Below, in pieces: positions 25,992 through 35,878 of a stretch of 64,000 bases of DNA. This stretch comes from SZUA-265 sp966249405 (lineage in GTDB: Bacteria > Myxococcota_A > Polyangia > Polyangiales > Polyangiaceae). The position numbers and the translations under genes are program-made. The notes under the pieces are model-generated. The model was not told the DNA's origin. It ran no database searches and saw nothing but the letters and a program-made list of their open reading frames with translations. Each line of letters begins with the position of its first letter. Positions within the stretch are counted from its first letter, which is position 1. The stretch spans positions 12,537 to 76,536 of the forward strand of contig CBINDO010000004.1 of the NCBI GenBank assembly GCA_966249405.1. Direction: 5' to 3'.

Positions 25992-26864
25992 ATGGCTGAT
26001 TCTACTCCAGCACACCAACGCGCGGTCCTCCTGGTTTCCTGCGCCGATCGACGTGGGCTCGTCGCTGGCCTCGCGCAGACGTTGCATGGGCACGGCGCCA
26101 ACATCTTGAGCGCCGATCAACACCGCGACGCCAGCGTGGGCCAGTTCTTTCAGCGCATCGAGTTCGACACGAGCGAGCTGCTCACCGACAAGTCGACGCT
26201 GGAACAAGGCATTCGCGAGGTCGCCGAACGGTTTGGCATGCGGTACCAACTGACGTATCGCTCCCACGTACCGCGCATCGCCATATTCGTTTCGAAATAC
26301 GACCACTGCCTGTACGACCTGCTGTGGCGACATCAAAGCGGCGAGTTGCCGTGCAGCATTCGGTTCGTCGTCAGCAATCACTTGGATCTTGCCCCAATCG
26401 CGGCTCAGTTCGGCATCGAGTTCAGATACTTTCCGGTCACTGCAGAGACGAAAGACGAGCAGGAGCGAGCGGAAGTCGCTTTGCTCAAAGACGAGGGCAT
26501 CGACCTGATCGTGCTCGCACGCTACATGCAAATCTTGAGCAATACGTTCGTCAGCGAGTTTCCCCACCGAATCATCAACATTCACCACTCGTTTCTGCCG
26601 GCCTTCATCGGCGGCAAGCCATATCACCAGGCCCACGACCGCGGCGTGAAACTCATCGGGGCAACGGCGCACTACGCGACCGTCGACTTGGACGAAGGTC
26701 CGATCATCGAACAAGACGTCGAGCGCACGTCGCACAAGGACGCCGTCGAAGATCTCGTCCGCAAAGGCCGCGACGTCGAACGCGCCGTGCTCGGTCGCGC
26801 CGTACGCTGGCACCTCGAGAATCGAGTTCTCGTGTGGGGCAACAAGACCGTCGTGTTCGAGTGA
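25992..26864 (+). CDS. purU: Formyltetrahydrofolate deformylase
   Basis: PurU hydrolyses 10-formyl-THF to THF and formate, balancing one-carbon pools. An ACT domain is at the N-terminus (AVLLVSCADRRGLVAGLAQTL), then the formyltransferase-like catalytic domain with NIHHSFLPAFIGGKPYHQA (catalytic Asn and His) and the Asp in TVDLDEGPIIEQD. From the ATG at 25992 it has 290 residues, near the family norm; a GTG at 25926, overlapping the stop of the GGDEF gene, would add 22 residues. The genes may be co-transcribed but have no obvious shared role. Confidence 0.93.
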   Translation: MADSTPAHQRAVLLVSCADRRGLVAGLAQTLHGHGANILSADQHRDASVGQFFQRIEFDTSELLTDKSTLEQGIREVAERFGMRYQLTYRSHVPRIAIFVSKYDHCLYDLLWRHQSGELPCSIRFVVSNHLDLAPIAAQFGIEFRYFPVTAETKDEQERAEVALLKDEGIDLIVLARYMQILSNTFVSEFPHRIINIHHSFLPAFIGGKPYHQAHDRGVKLIGATAHYATVDLDEGPIIEQDVERTSHKDAVEDLVRKGRDVERAVLGRAVRWHLENRVLVWGNKTVVFE

Positions 26865-26940
26865 CGACCCTCGCGCAGGCGGGCCCTGCCGCAACGTAGG
26901 CTCTGCCGGAACGTAAATGGACGGCGCTGGCTGTGCGGTA

Positions 26941-27573
26941 CTAGCTGAGCACGCGCCGCGCGGTGGGGATCATTCCCGCTCGCAACAAAGTCGAGGCGAG
27001 AACCTCCGAACCGGTACGCAACCAACGCTCGTACAGACGCACGAAGTCGCCCTGGGTGATCGCCGCAGACGTGACGAGCGAGTCGGAGACGTGACGCAGC
27101 AAGTCGACGAACCTGTGGAACTGTGCCGCCAGCTCGTCGAAAATGGTTTGTTCCCGGGCGTAGCAGCGGAGCGCCGAGGCGGCGCCACCGTAAGCCAGCT
27201 GACCCATCCCCGTGACGTAGTCATCGGTGAGACCTCGCCGTTCGAGGTGTTCGGCGAAAAAGCCGCTCGCGAACAGGACGTCGTCGCCGAGTGTGCGAAG
27301 CAGCTCGAACCGCTCTGCTCCCGAGTTGTGCATCGCCTTGGCTAGACGCACGCTGAACGGTTCGTCCAAACGTCCCACGGCCCCAGCCGAGCGGAGATGG
27401 TCGTTCAGCAACGTCGTCAGGTACACCTCCGACTGCTCCGATGCCCGAACCCCCCGTTTCTCCATGGCCGCTAACAACGACTCACGGAAAAACTCGGATT
27501 CATTTCCCAGGACGAGTCCCGACTCTGACCCGTCCACCGCAGCGTCAACTCCAGACCCAAGATCTCGGCTCAT
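26941..27573 (-). CDS. Hypothetical protein, helical
   Basis: A 210-residue soluble protein that I do not recognise. It is mostly helical by composition, with no signal peptide, membrane segment or catalytic motif. Segments such as FVRLYERWLRTGSEVLASTLLRAG look like amphipathic helices. It faces purU tail to tail and is followed upstream by a long gene-free stretch. Codon use is like its neighbours. Confidence 0.65.
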   Translation of the reverse strand: MSRDLGSGVDAAVDGSESGLVLGNESEFFRESLLAAMEKRGVRASEQSEVYLTTLLNDHLRSAGAVGRLDEPFSVRLAKAMHNSGAERFELLRTLGDDVLFASGFFAEHLERRGLTDDYVTGMGQLAYGGAASALRCYAREQTIFDELAAQFHRFVDLLRHVSDSLVTSAAITQGDFVRLYERWLRTGSEVLASTLLRAGMIPTARRVLS

Positions 27574-28500
27574 GGAATACTAGTCTGACTGCCTCCGAAC
27601 GCCGCGCAACCCGCGGACGCGAAACGGCGCATTTGTTACGCTTACGCGGTAGCCGCCCGAAAAAATACCTGGAGATCTCGCGATTTCCTCGCTCATGCCC
27701 TAATCTAACCGCCCTTCGCAAACGTAACTCGAGGCTTGGTACACGCCTCACGGCAAGCAAGCCCACGCGCCAGGGGCGCGTCGCGGTAGCGCACGCGGTG
27801 AACCACCGTGTCGGAATCGTTCGGTCTTCCCCCCCAAGCGGGCGCCGCGCCGCTCGTCGAGCCCCAGCTGCAGCCCCGTCCACCAAGACGCCACGTCCCG
27901 GCTCGGCAACGTCAGGTTTCCGAAGCATTTCCGGCTTGGCCCGGCTCCAGTCGCCGTTCGTCTGTTGTAGGCGGTGGACGCATCCACCAAGCAGCGCGCA
28001 CTAGCTGCACAAACTTAACCTCCCCCACAAGTAAACGGATGAACGCAGTGAACGTGGCGCGCATCGTCGCGCTCGCGAATGCGACGAAAAAGGGGAACGT
28101 GGCACCGACGCTGCAAGCGGCACCTCCATTCTGGGATGGAGCGCGCCAACTGCCAATCACCTTTCTCCGTGCGGCCCATCAGGTATCCTCGTGTCCGCCC
28201 GTTCGATCACGCTCAATTGAAAATCGTCGAAGCCGCCGGCGGCCCGCGGAGGCAAACCTCGCTTCTTTTGCGCCTGCAAAGAGAGCATTCTTCTCGGACT
28301 GCAAGCTGTTCCCTCGCCGTTTCATGGGGCCAAGGACAGCTACCCTGTGCTGTTGACCCCTCGTCATTCGGGGGGCTACAGCCGCGCGGAGTGACGAAAT
28401 CCGCACTACCTCGCTTCTCGGCCGGCGGCCTTCGCGTCGATGCACGTATCGGAACATGCCCCGCGAAGCCCGTTACCGCCTGTCAACGTCTTGGGGAGCT
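27574..28500. other. Long gene-free stretch (about 930 bp)
   Basis: The longest stretch here without a credible gene. Open frames exist on both strands (for example 27808-28356 forward), but their translations are Arg/Pro-rich, lack known domains and have no ribosome binding site. No tRNA-like or strong hairpin structure was found by eye. It presumably carries the promoters of the two flanking divergent genes and could hide a small RNA or a decayed gene. Confidence 0.5.
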
Positions 28501-30066
28501 ATGAAACACATGCGACTATTCAAGTTAACATTCGAGGCTAGCCTACTCGCTGGTGTGCTGTTTGCACACGGGTGCGGCAACGGCGCGTCCACGACGAGCC
28601 CAACCGAAAGCTCCACCACGACGACGTCGACCTCGTCTTCGGTCGTGCCGCCGGTTACCCCGCCCACGGGAACACCTACCGCTCCAGATACGACGTCGAA
28701 CCCGGTCCCTCCACCGGTGACCCCACCTGCAAATCCGCCGCCGGTCACCCCGACCACGCCAACCACCGAAACGAGTGCGACGACGACGTCGTCGGCGACG
28801 TCTTCCAGCACCAGCACGGTCACCGTAACCGAGCCAACTTCGGATTCGAGCACTCCGACCACGAGCGACGTCGACGACAGCTCCGGCGCCGGGGACGCGC
28901 TCGAGTGGCTGCCGTCGTGGGGCACGACGATTCAACGGACGGAGGTGAAGAACCTCCCGAACAACGGCGCCGACCCCAAGACGAGCTGGACGGACAAGAC
29001 CGTCCGCCAGTTCGTGTGGCCCACGTTCTCTGGGAACGAAATCCGCATCCGTTTGAACAACGAAAAAGGCGAGAGCCCACTCGAGGTGAAGAAGCTCCAC
29101 ATCGCCAAAGCCAAAACCAGCGGCGACCCTGGCAACAGTAACGGTCAAATCGATGCGACGACCGACACGGCGTTCACCTTCGGCGGCATGGCGGGCGTGA
29201 CTGTGCCCGCAGGCATGGCCGTTTGGTCGGACGCGGTAGAGTTTCCGTTGGAAGAGATCAAGTTGACGGCGATCACCATGCAACTGGGCGCGTCGGTTCC
29301 CACCGGCGTGACGGGACATCCCGGCGCGCGGACGACCACCTACTTCGCCAACGGCGATGCGGTCGCGACGGAAGCCTTGACTGGGGCCACCACCATCGAT
29401 CGCTGGTACTTCATCGAGACCCTCGAAGTGATGGCTCCCAACGATGCGTACACCATCGCAGCGTTTGGTGACTCGATCACCGACGGCTACGGCATCCTGA
29501 ACAAGTTCGAGCGTTGGCCAGACTACCTGACGCTGCGCATCAAGCAAGATCCAGTGCTCGGGCCGAAGCGCTCGGTGGTCAACTTCGGCATGGGCGCCAA
29601 CAACCTCACGACCGACAGCACGGACGAGAGCAACGCCAGCATCGTCACCCAGGATTCGGGCCTGAAGCGCTTCGATCGCGACGTGATCACGAGCGCGAAG
29701 ATCAAATGGGTGATCGTCTTCGAGGGGGTCAACGACATGACGTACAGCAACGTCACGGGCAACACGCTGAACGACGCCTACTCGAGCATGATCGTCAAAG
29801 CTCACGACAAGGGCATTTTTGCCTACGGCGCGACGATTCTCCCTTGTGACAGTGGTCTGTGTCCTGCCGAGCGAACGGTCGTCAACAATTGGATCAAGAC
29901 CAGCGGCGAATACGACGCTGCGCTGGATTTCGCCGGCGTGGTCTCGACGAGTGAAAACGTCTGGAACAACACCTACAAGAACGACGCCCTGCACCCCAAC
30001 TCGAACGGCTACAAAGCGCTGGCCGACTCCATCGATCTCTCGCTGTTCAGCCAAGTCATGCAGTGA
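28501..30066 (+). CDS. SGNH/GDSL-family hydrolase lipoprotein
   Basis: A 521-residue exported esterase-like enzyme. The signal peptide ends at VLFAHGCG, and residues 25-130 form a Pro/Thr/Ser linker. A beta-rich domain follows (WLPSWGTTIQRTEV, VRQFVWPTFSGNEIRIRL), then the SGNH hydrolase: block I FGDSITDGYG with Ser near residue 325, block II Gly in NFGMGANN, block III GVND in VFEGVNDM, and block V DALHPNSNGY with Asp and His near residue 495. Such enzymes remove acetyl or acyl groups from polysaccharides. GGGGAGCT precedes the ATG. It converges with the PQQ-type dehydrogenase gene, another exported carbohydrate enzyme. Confidence 0.9.
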   Translation: MKHMRLFKLTFEASLLAGVLFAHGCGNGASTTSPTESSTTTTSTSSSVVPPVTPPTGTPTAPDTTSNPVPPPVTPPANPPPVTPTTPTTETSATTTSSATSSSTSTVTVTEPTSDSSTPTTSDVDDSSGAGDALEWLPSWGTTIQRTEVKNLPNNGADPKTSWTDKTVRQFVWPTFSGNEIRIRLNNEKGESPLEVKKLHIAKAKTSGDPGNSNGQIDATTDTAFTFGGMAGVTVPAGMAVWSDAVEFPLEEIKLTAITMQLGASVPTGVTGHPGARTTTYFANGDAVATEALTGATTIDRWYFIETLEVMAPNDAYTIAAFGDSITDGYGILNKFERWPDYLTLRIKQDPVLGPKRSVVNFGMGANNLTTDSTDESNASIVTQDSGLKRFDRDVITSAKIKWVIVFEGVNDMTYSNVTGNTLNDAYSSMIVKAHDKGIFAYGATILPCDSGLCPAERTVVNNWIKTSGEYDAALDFAGVVSTSENVWNNTYKNDALHPNSNGYKALADSIDLSLFSQVMQ

Positions 30067-30098
30067 GTGTCAGCGAGCCCACGCTCGTCGCAGAAGCA

Positions 30099-30133
30099 AA
30101 AGGCCGCCGCACCGCGAGGTGCCAGCGGCCTTT
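30099..30133. terminator. Bidirectional terminator between SGNH and PQQ-dehydrogenase genes
   Basis: AAAGGCCGC at 30099-30107 pairs with GCGGCCTTT at 30125-30133, and a nested GCACC/GGTGC pair extends the stem. It lies 33 bp after the SGNH stop and 64 bp beyond the stop of the convergent gene. Confidence 0.75.
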
Positions 30134-30196
30134 CGTTCGGGCCCGTCGCCGCAGCCCACCACACGCAGCGGCAGCCCGCGCGACGTGCGCGCGCCT

Positions 30197-31705
30197 TCAC
30201 TCGCGCGCGACGATCTTGAAGATGCCGTCGTTCAGGCTCACCACGTAGAGCTCACCATCCACATCCTCCGCAAACGACGCGATGCCCTGCTCGCGGAGTT
30301 GATTCTGGTCGATCGCGTCCTCGATGACGTCGCACGCGCCGCCTTCACCGTCCGCGGTCAAGATCGTGAACACGCTCGTTTGGTAGTCTGCGAATACATA
30401 TCTACCGTACAGACCAGGGATGCTGTTGCCGCGATACACGTAGCCCCCGGTGACGGAGCGCGACTCCTGAGTGCCCGGCGGGTTTTCGTAGTCGTAAATC
30501 GGTTCAGTCGCGGGCAGGCCGACCAAGGTGGCGTCACAGCCGGGGCACTCGATGAAGCCTTCGCGCACGGCCCAGCCGAAGTTGGTTGGCCCCGTTGTGG
30601 CCGAGATCCAAGACACTTCCTCGCGCGTGTCTTGCCCGACGTCTCCGATGTACAAGTCGCCGTTGAGGCGATCGAAACTGAAACGCCACGGGTTACGCAG
30701 CCCGTAGTGGAGAATGCGGCCGTCGACCATCTCACCGTCCACGTCTTCCGACGTCAGGTTGTCGCGAACCGCCGCGGTCGGATCGTCGACGTCGAGGCGC
30801 AGAATCTTCCCGTAGGTGGTGTTGGTGTTTTGTCCGTTGCCGTTCTCCCCGTGCTGGTCGTTGCCACCACCACCGTCCCCTATGCCCACGTACAGGTATC
30901 CATCGGGCCCGAACAACGCCAAGCCGCCGTTGTGATTGGATTGAGTATCGCCAGTGAACTCGAAGAGAGTGTCCACCTCGGTCGCCGTATCACCGTCGAT
31001 TTCGAACACCTTGATGATGAAAGATTGGGCTGGCGTGTACACCAGGTACGCGCGTTTCTCGCTCTCGCCGTCGAAGTTGGGATGCAACGCGGCGCTCAGG
31101 AAACCGTATTCACCGGACGTCGAGACGTTGTCCAACGTGGTCAGCGTGGTCGCCGTTGGGTCGGTCTGGGACATGTCGAAGCGTTTGAACGCTCCGCCCC
31201 GCTCGGCGACGTAGAACATGTTGGGCTGGCCCGGCGGATTACTCACGTCGATCGGCCTGTTCACCTTGGGTGGCAGCAGCACGGGCAGCAAATCCAACGC
31301 GGGCAACGGGCTGCCACTGCATCGCTCGTAAGCCCCCGAAGGAGGCCCGCTCGTCTCACCGGCGGGCTCGGTCGTCGCAGGCGCATCACCGCTGGATGCC
31401 CCGGCAGTCGGACCTTCCGTCGTTCCCCCGCCACCTGTTGCCGGAGGCTCGGCGCTGGTGCCGGGGGGGTTGCCCTCGGTTTCGGAAGTGACGCCGACTG
31501 GAGGGGTCGTGGTGCCGCCGCCAGTCGACGCGCCCTCCGATGGCGCCGGGGGCGTCTCACTCGTTGCAGACGTGCTCGAAGTGACGTCGCTCTCCTCGTC
31601 GGCGGGGGCTGGCGTTGTTTCGTTACCGCTACAACTTGCGGCGAGCAACGCCGATACGGGCAACAACACCAAAGAACTCAGGGCCATGACAGACGCACGT
31701 TTCAT
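30197..31705 (-). CDS. PQQ-dependent sugar dehydrogenase-like lipoprotein
   Basis: A 502-residue predicted lipoprotein: signal LVLLPVSALLAASC with a lipobox, then about 100 residues of Gly/Thr/Pro/Glu linker. The C-terminal 360 residues match the glucose/sorbosone dehydrogenase propeller family: NGGLALFGPDGYLYVGIGDGGGGND and GLRNPWRFSFDRLNGDLYIGDVGQD. Relatives oxidise aldoses in the periplasm with PQQ, but some members of this family have lost catalysis, so activity is inferred. No PQQ biosynthesis gene is nearby. It lies opposite the SGNH esterase. Confidence 0.88.
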   Translation of the reverse strand: MKRASVMALSSLVLLPVSALLAASCSGNETTPAPADEESDVTSSTSATSETPPAPSEGASTGGGTTTPPVGVTSETEGNPPGTSAEPPATGGGGTTEGPTAGASSGDAPATTEPAGETSGPPSGAYERCSGSPLPALDLLPVLLPPKVNRPIDVSNPPGQPNMFYVAERGGAFKRFDMSQTDPTATTLTTLDNVSTSGEYGFLSAALHPNFDGESEKRAYLVYTPAQSFIIKVFEIDGDTATEVDTLFEFTGDTQSNHNGGLALFGPDGYLYVGIGDGGGGNDQHGENGNGQNTNTTYGKILRLDVDDPTAAVRDNLTSEDVDGEMVDGRILHYGLRNPWRFSFDRLNGDLYIGDVGQDTREEVSWISATTGPTNFGWAVREGFIECPGCDATLVGLPATEPIYDYENPPGTQESRSVTGGYVYRGNSIPGLYGRYVFADYQTSVFTILTADGEGGACDVIEDAIDQNQLREQGIASFAEDVDGELYVVSLNDGIFKIVARE

Positions 31706-32072
31706 AAGCGCTCCAATCGAGTGGTATCGCGGAGGGTTCCGGGCCGCCACGTTAGCCACCGTTGCCACCAAGCCTACCGCAAGGCACCCGTTCGAGGTTC
31801 CTAGTGTCGGCAATCCCACTCGGCAAACGGAGCGCTTTGCACCGTTCGCTTGCGCAGGCTTGGAAAATGCCGCCCGCGATACGCCGACCGCGTCTTTCTG
31901 CCGGAAGAGCGTCGCCGTCCGATCGCCCTCGTGGCGACAATGTCCGACTCGTCACTTCACGGATCGTCCCGGCGGGTCCCGTGCAACGTCGTACGACACT
32001 CGGCGCAGCTCGACCCCACCGGACACCGGCAGTTCGTCCCACCACACGCGGTGAGACGGCTTCGATGAAACG

Positions 32073-32105
32073 GTGAACGACGTTGCGCACGAGCCGCAAG
32101 CGCAA
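32073..32105. repeat. Inverted repeat, 11-bp perfect stem
   Basis: CGACGTTGCGC pairs with GCGCAACGTCG around an 11-base loop. It lies about 110 bp beyond the stop of the small lipoprotein and could be a second terminator or an RNA structure. Confidence 0.6.
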
Positions 32106-32169
32106 CGTCGCAAGGTGGTGCCGAACGCGCTACACGACACCGGTCACGGGTGAACGCTCGCCGACCCGT

Positions 32170-32189
32170 GCGCCCGAGGGGTCGGGCGC
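32170..32189 (-). terminator. Hairpin after the small lipoprotein gene
   Basis: GCGCCCGA and TCGGGCGC pair perfectly around GGGG, about 25 bp past the lipoprotein stop. There is no clear T-run, so its terminator role is inferred from position. Confidence 0.5.
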
Positions 32190-32213
32190 CGCAGACGGTG
32201 GCCCGACGCGTGC

Positions 32214-32789
32214 TTACTTCTTCTCGGCAGCCGCTGCCTCGAGCTTGGCTTTGCGCTTGTCGTGCTGCTTCTCGTTGTAGGCCTTGACCTGTTCTGCGTA
32301 CGCGATCGGCAGACCGAGCATCAACTTCTTGGCTTGATTGTAGGTCTTCTTGAGGGCCTTGGCGTCTTTGGCTTCCCCCTCGAGTTCATCGAACGACTTC
32401 CACAGTGCCTTCGAGTCCTCGATGGCCTTCTCGCCAGCCGCTTTCTCCGCAGCAGCCTTGTCGGCGGCTGCCTTGGCGACTGCCGCTTCCTTGTCGAGGA
32501 TGTCCTTGTCGAGGGCGCTCAACTGCTCCCCGGCGCCGCAGATCTTGCCTGCATGTTCACGCCATTGACGGGCCAACGCGAAGTCGAGGTAGTCGTCTTG
32601 CAGTGCCTGACGCGCCGTCTGTAGTGCCTCGTTGCACTTCTGTTCGTTCTTGCAACCCGTGAGCAGCCCAGCCGCTACCACCACGGCCATCGCCCAGCGG
32701 GCGCCAAGAGCGGCTTCGCCCGTGAGACGGGCGGAAATGCGAGAAGCGAAAAGAGCGGAGGTCGTGCTGGAAAGATTGTTGCGTAGCAT
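32214..32789 (-). CDS. Small helical lipoprotein, Ala/Lys-rich
   Basis: A 191-residue predicted lipoprotein. The signal RWAMAVVVAAGLLTGC ends in a lipobox. The mature part is strongly helical and charged, with an Ala/Lys/Glu-rich coiled coil in the middle (EAAVAKAAADKAAAEKAAGE) and an Ala/Lys tail. Two cysteines early in the mature chain (QKCNEALQTAR and GKICGAG) could form a disulfide. I recognise no family. It is transcribed away from uvrA. Confidence 0.75.
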   Translation of the reverse strand: MLRNNLSSTTSALFASRISARLTGEAALGARWAMAVVVAAGLLTGCKNEQKCNEALQTARQALQDDYLDFALARQWREHAGKICGAGEQLSALDKDILDKEAAVAKAAADKAAAEKAAGEKAIEDSKALWKSFDELEGEAKDAKALKKTYNQAKKLMLGLPIAYAEQVKAYNEKQHDKRKAKLEAAAAEKK

Positions 32790-32988
32790 GCGATCGTATC
32801 CCTCTCGGCGACCCAGGGTGGAAATAGGCTCGCGGGTCGTCACCTGACCCCTATACCGCGGCCCGCCGTCACGGGAAAGACGCCTTGGCCCCCGGCGTGC
32901 CGGCCAACACCCGACTCGGACGAGAAAGGTCCGGCCCATTGGTTGGGTCCCCTTCCGGCCGGGGCCAGCTTTCACTATTCGTGCGGCC

Positions 32989-35835
32989 ATGAAGAGCTTG
33001 GAACTCGACCACGTCCTGATCCGTGGAGCCCGCGAGCACAACTTGAAGGGCGTCGACGTCGCGATCCCGAAGAAGAAGTTGGTCGTGCTGACCGGCGTCT
33101 CTGGTTCTGGCAAGTCCTCTTTGGCCTTCGATACGTTGTATGCCGAAGGACAACGCCGCTACGTCGAGAGTCTGTCCGCGTACGCGAGGCAGTTTCTCGG
33201 TCAGATGGATAAGCCGAAGTACGAGACCATCCGCGGCCTCGGCCCAACCATATCCATCGAGCAGAAGACGACCGGAAGTAACCCCCGCTCCACGGTGGGT
33301 ACGATCACCGAAATCCTCGACTATCTGCGTGTACTCTACGCACGTATCGGCGAGCAGCACTGTTACCAGTGTGGGCGCCCCGTGCAGGGTCAAACTGCCG
33401 AGCAAATCGCGAGTGACGTCGGCCAGTTCCCCGCCGGGAGCAAGTTGTGGCTGCTGAGCACGTTGATCTTGAACCGCAAAGGTGAACACCGAGAAGTACT
33501 CGCCGAGGCCCGCGCGGACGGCATCGCTCGCTTGCGCGTGGACGGCGCGTTCGTTCGCACGGAAGAAGTGGAAGCACTCGACAAGAAGAAGAAGCACACG
33601 ATCGAAGCGGTTCTGGACCGCGTCGTGGTCGGGCAAGCGACTCGAGCACGTCTTACCGATTCGGTCGAACAAGCCCTCAAGCGCGGCAAAGGCACGCTGA
33701 CGGTGTGGAACGAGACGACGCAGACCGAGCAGGTCTTCTCCGAGCACTTCGCTTGCCAGCACTGCGGCATATCCTTCCCGGAGTTGGGGCCCGCGAGCTT
33801 CAGCTTCAACAGCCCGCTCGGCATGTGCCCCGAGTGCAACGGTCTCGGCACGCGCCCCGAAATCGACGAAAAGCTCGTCGTTCCCGACCCGAGCAAGAGC
33901 ATCGACGACGGCGCGATCGCGCCGTGGGGTGAAGACGTCTCCGAGAAGAACACCTGGGATTTTCGCGCCCAAATCCTCGAGAACCTGAAGGTGAACACGG
34001 CGACGCCATTCAACAAACTGTCTGCCAAGACCCGCAAGGAGTTGCTGTTCGGTACCGGTGACAAGAAGTACTCGGTCACTTGGAAGGCCAAGAGCGGATC
34101 GGGTAAGTTCGAAATCGAGTGGGAGGGAATTTTGCCTCGCCTCATGCGGCGCTTCCGCTCGACGCAGAGCGAAAGCGCGCGCGACTGGTACGCCAAGTTC
34201 ATGTCGAACGCTCAGTGCTCGGGCTGTCACGGCACACGCTTGCGCCCCGAGAGTCGCAACGTGAAGGTGGGCGGCAAGACGTTGGCCGAGTTGTGCGCCC
34301 TCACGGTCGCCGACGTGCAGACGTGGTTCGACGAAGTGGCGCTCACCGGTTCACGAGCGGAGATCGCCAAAGAGGTCGTCAAGGAGGTGCGCGCTCGGCT
34401 CGGCTTCTTGAGCGCCGTGGGGCTCGACTACTTGAGCCTCGATCGCGGCGGCCCTACCCTGTCAGGCGGGGAAGCGCAACGCATCCGTCTGGCGAGTCAA
34501 GTGGGCTCCGAACTCACCGGCGTGATCTACGTCCTCGACGAACCGTCGATCGGCCTGCACCAACGCGACAACGCCCGGCTGCTCGACACATTGCTGCGCA
34601 TGCGCGACATCGGCAACACGGTCGTGTGCGTCGAACACGACGAGGACACGATTCGCGCGGCCGACCACGTGATCGACTTCGGACCTGGCGCTGGCGTGGA
34701 AGGGGGTAACATCGTGTTCCACGGCACTCCCGAAGAACTCACCCAAAGCACGACAAGCGCGACCGGCCAATATCTGAGCGGCAAACGGGTGATCGGAGCT
34801 GCCCCGCTTCGCAAACCGACGAACTGGCTCGAGGTTACCGGGGCCTCCGTCAACAATCTGAAAGACGTCGACGTCGAAATCCCGCTTGGTGTCATGGTGT
34901 CGGTGACCGGTGTCTCCGGCGCCGGAAAATCGACGCTCATCAACGACGTCGTCTGCCCCGAGCTCGAGGCGCGGCTCGCCAAACAAACCAGTCGCGAAAA
35001 GCGCTTGAAGAGTCTCACTGGGACCGAACACATCGACCGCTTGATCCGGATCGATCAAAAGGCCATCGGCCGCACGCCGCGCAGCAACCCGATCACCTAC
35101 ATCAAGGTATTCGACACCATCCGCAACTTCTTCGCCCAATTGCCGGAGTCGAAGACGCGCGGGTACACCCCGGGTCGTTTCTCCTTCAACGTCAAGGGTG
35201 GCCGTTGCGAGCAGTGTGAAGGCGACGGGGTTCGTCAAATCGAGATGCACTTCTTGGCCGATGTTTACGTCAAGTGTGAGCAGTGCAACGGCCAGCGCTA
35301 CAACAAGGCCACGCTCGAGGTCACGTATCACGGCAAGAACATCGCTGACGTACTCGCGCTCACCGTCGCCGAGGCGCGGACGCTGTTCGCCGCGCACCCC
35401 AGCATCGAGCGGCCGCTGTCGTTGCTCAGCGAGGTCGGCCTCGACTACTTGCCGCTGGGTCAACCGTCGCCCACCCTGTCCGGAGGCGAAGCGCAGCGCA
35501 TCAAGCTCGCCCGCGAGTTGTCCAAACGCGACACGGGCAAGACGATGTACGTCCTCGACGAGCCGACGACCGGTCTACACTTCGAAGACATCCGTAAGCT
35601 CCTCGACGTGCTTCAGAAGCTCGTGAACCTGGGCAACACGGTGTTACTCATCGAGCACAACCTCGACGTGATCCGGTGTTCGGACTACGTGATCGATCTC
35701 GGGCCCGAAGGCGGCCCCGCGGGCGGTCAAGTGATAGCCCACGGCACGCCCGAAGAGGTCGCCAAGGTGCCGACGTCTTTTACCGGCAAGTTCCTCAAGC
35801 CGGCGCTCAAACGTTTCCCTCGCCCAAAGAGCTGA
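32989..35835 (+). CDS. uvrA: Excinuclease ABC subunit A
   Basis: UvrA finds DNA damage for nucleotide excision repair and loads UvrB. The 948-residue chain has two ABC ATPase modules: Walker A GVSGSGKSSLAFDT and GVSGAGKSTLINDV, signatures LSGGEAQRIRLA and LSGGEAQRIKLA, and Walker B VLDEPSIGLH and VLDEPTTGLH. Two zinc modules are complete (CQHC...CPEC and CEQC...CEQC). Length and order are those of the standard enzyme. It stands alone and ends in a hairpin that includes its stop codon. Confidence 0.97.
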   Translation: MKSLELDHVLIRGAREHNLKGVDVAIPKKKLVVLTGVSGSGKSSLAFDTLYAEGQRRYVESLSAYARQFLGQMDKPKYETIRGLGPTISIEQKTTGSNPRSTVGTITEILDYLRVLYARIGEQHCYQCGRPVQGQTAEQIASDVGQFPAGSKLWLLSTLILNRKGEHREVLAEARADGIARLRVDGAFVRTEEVEALDKKKKHTIEAVLDRVVVGQATRARLTDSVEQALKRGKGTLTVWNETTQTEQVFSEHFACQHCGISFPELGPASFSFNSPLGMCPECNGLGTRPEIDEKLVVPDPSKSIDDGAIAPWGEDVSEKNTWDFRAQILENLKVNTATPFNKLSAKTRKELLFGTGDKKYSVTWKAKSGSGKFEIEWEGILPRLMRRFRSTQSESARDWYAKFMSNAQCSGCHGTRLRPESRNVKVGGKTLAELCALTVADVQTWFDEVALTGSRAEIAKEVVKEVRARLGFLSAVGLDYLSLDRGGPTLSGGEAQRIRLASQVGSELTGVIYVLDEPSIGLHQRDNARLLDTLLRMRDIGNTVVCVEHDEDTIRAADHVIDFGPGAGVEGGNIVFHGTPEELTQSTTSATGQYLSGKRVIGAAPLRKPTNWLEVTGASVNNLKDVDVEIPLGVMVSVTGVSGAGKSTLINDVVCPELEARLAKQTSREKRLKSLTGTEHIDRLIRIDQKAIGRTPRSNPITYIKVFDTIRNFFAQLPESKTRGYTPGRFSFNVKGGRCEQCEGDGVRQIEMHFLADVYVKCEQCNGQRYNKATLEVTYHGKNIADVLALTVAEARTLFAAHPSIERPLSLLSEVGLDYLPLGQPSPTLSGGEAQRIKLARELSKRDTGKTMYVLDEPTTGLHFEDIRKLLDVLQKLVNLGNTVLLIEHNLDVIRCSDYVIDLGPEGGPAGGQVIAHGTPEEVAKVPTSFTGKFLKPALKRFPRPKS

Positions 35836-35852
35836 GGTGCTTTCGCACCTCA
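35833..35852 (+). terminator. Hairpin overlapping the uvrA stop codon
   Basis: TGAGGTGC and GCACCTCA pair around TTTC; the TGA is the uvrA stop. No T-run follows, so it may protect the mRNA end rather than terminate. Confidence 0.55.
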
Positions 35853-35878
35853 CCGCTGTCCGAGCTGTCTTGCGAGCT

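Larger units (their letters stand above)
31706..32213. other. Gene-free stretch with two hairpins
   Basis: About 510 bp between the start of the PQQ-type dehydrogenase gene and the end of the small lipoprotein gene, both on the reverse strand. It contains two clear inverted repeats near 32073-32105 and 32170-32189 (listed separately) and presumably the dehydrogenase promoter. Open frames here show no recognisable domain. Confidence 0.5.

Noticed and set aside
27808..28356. Forward-strand ORF of about 180 codons in the long gene-free stretch
   Set aside because: Arg/Pro/Ser-rich translation with no domain, no ribosome binding site and competing open frames on both strands.
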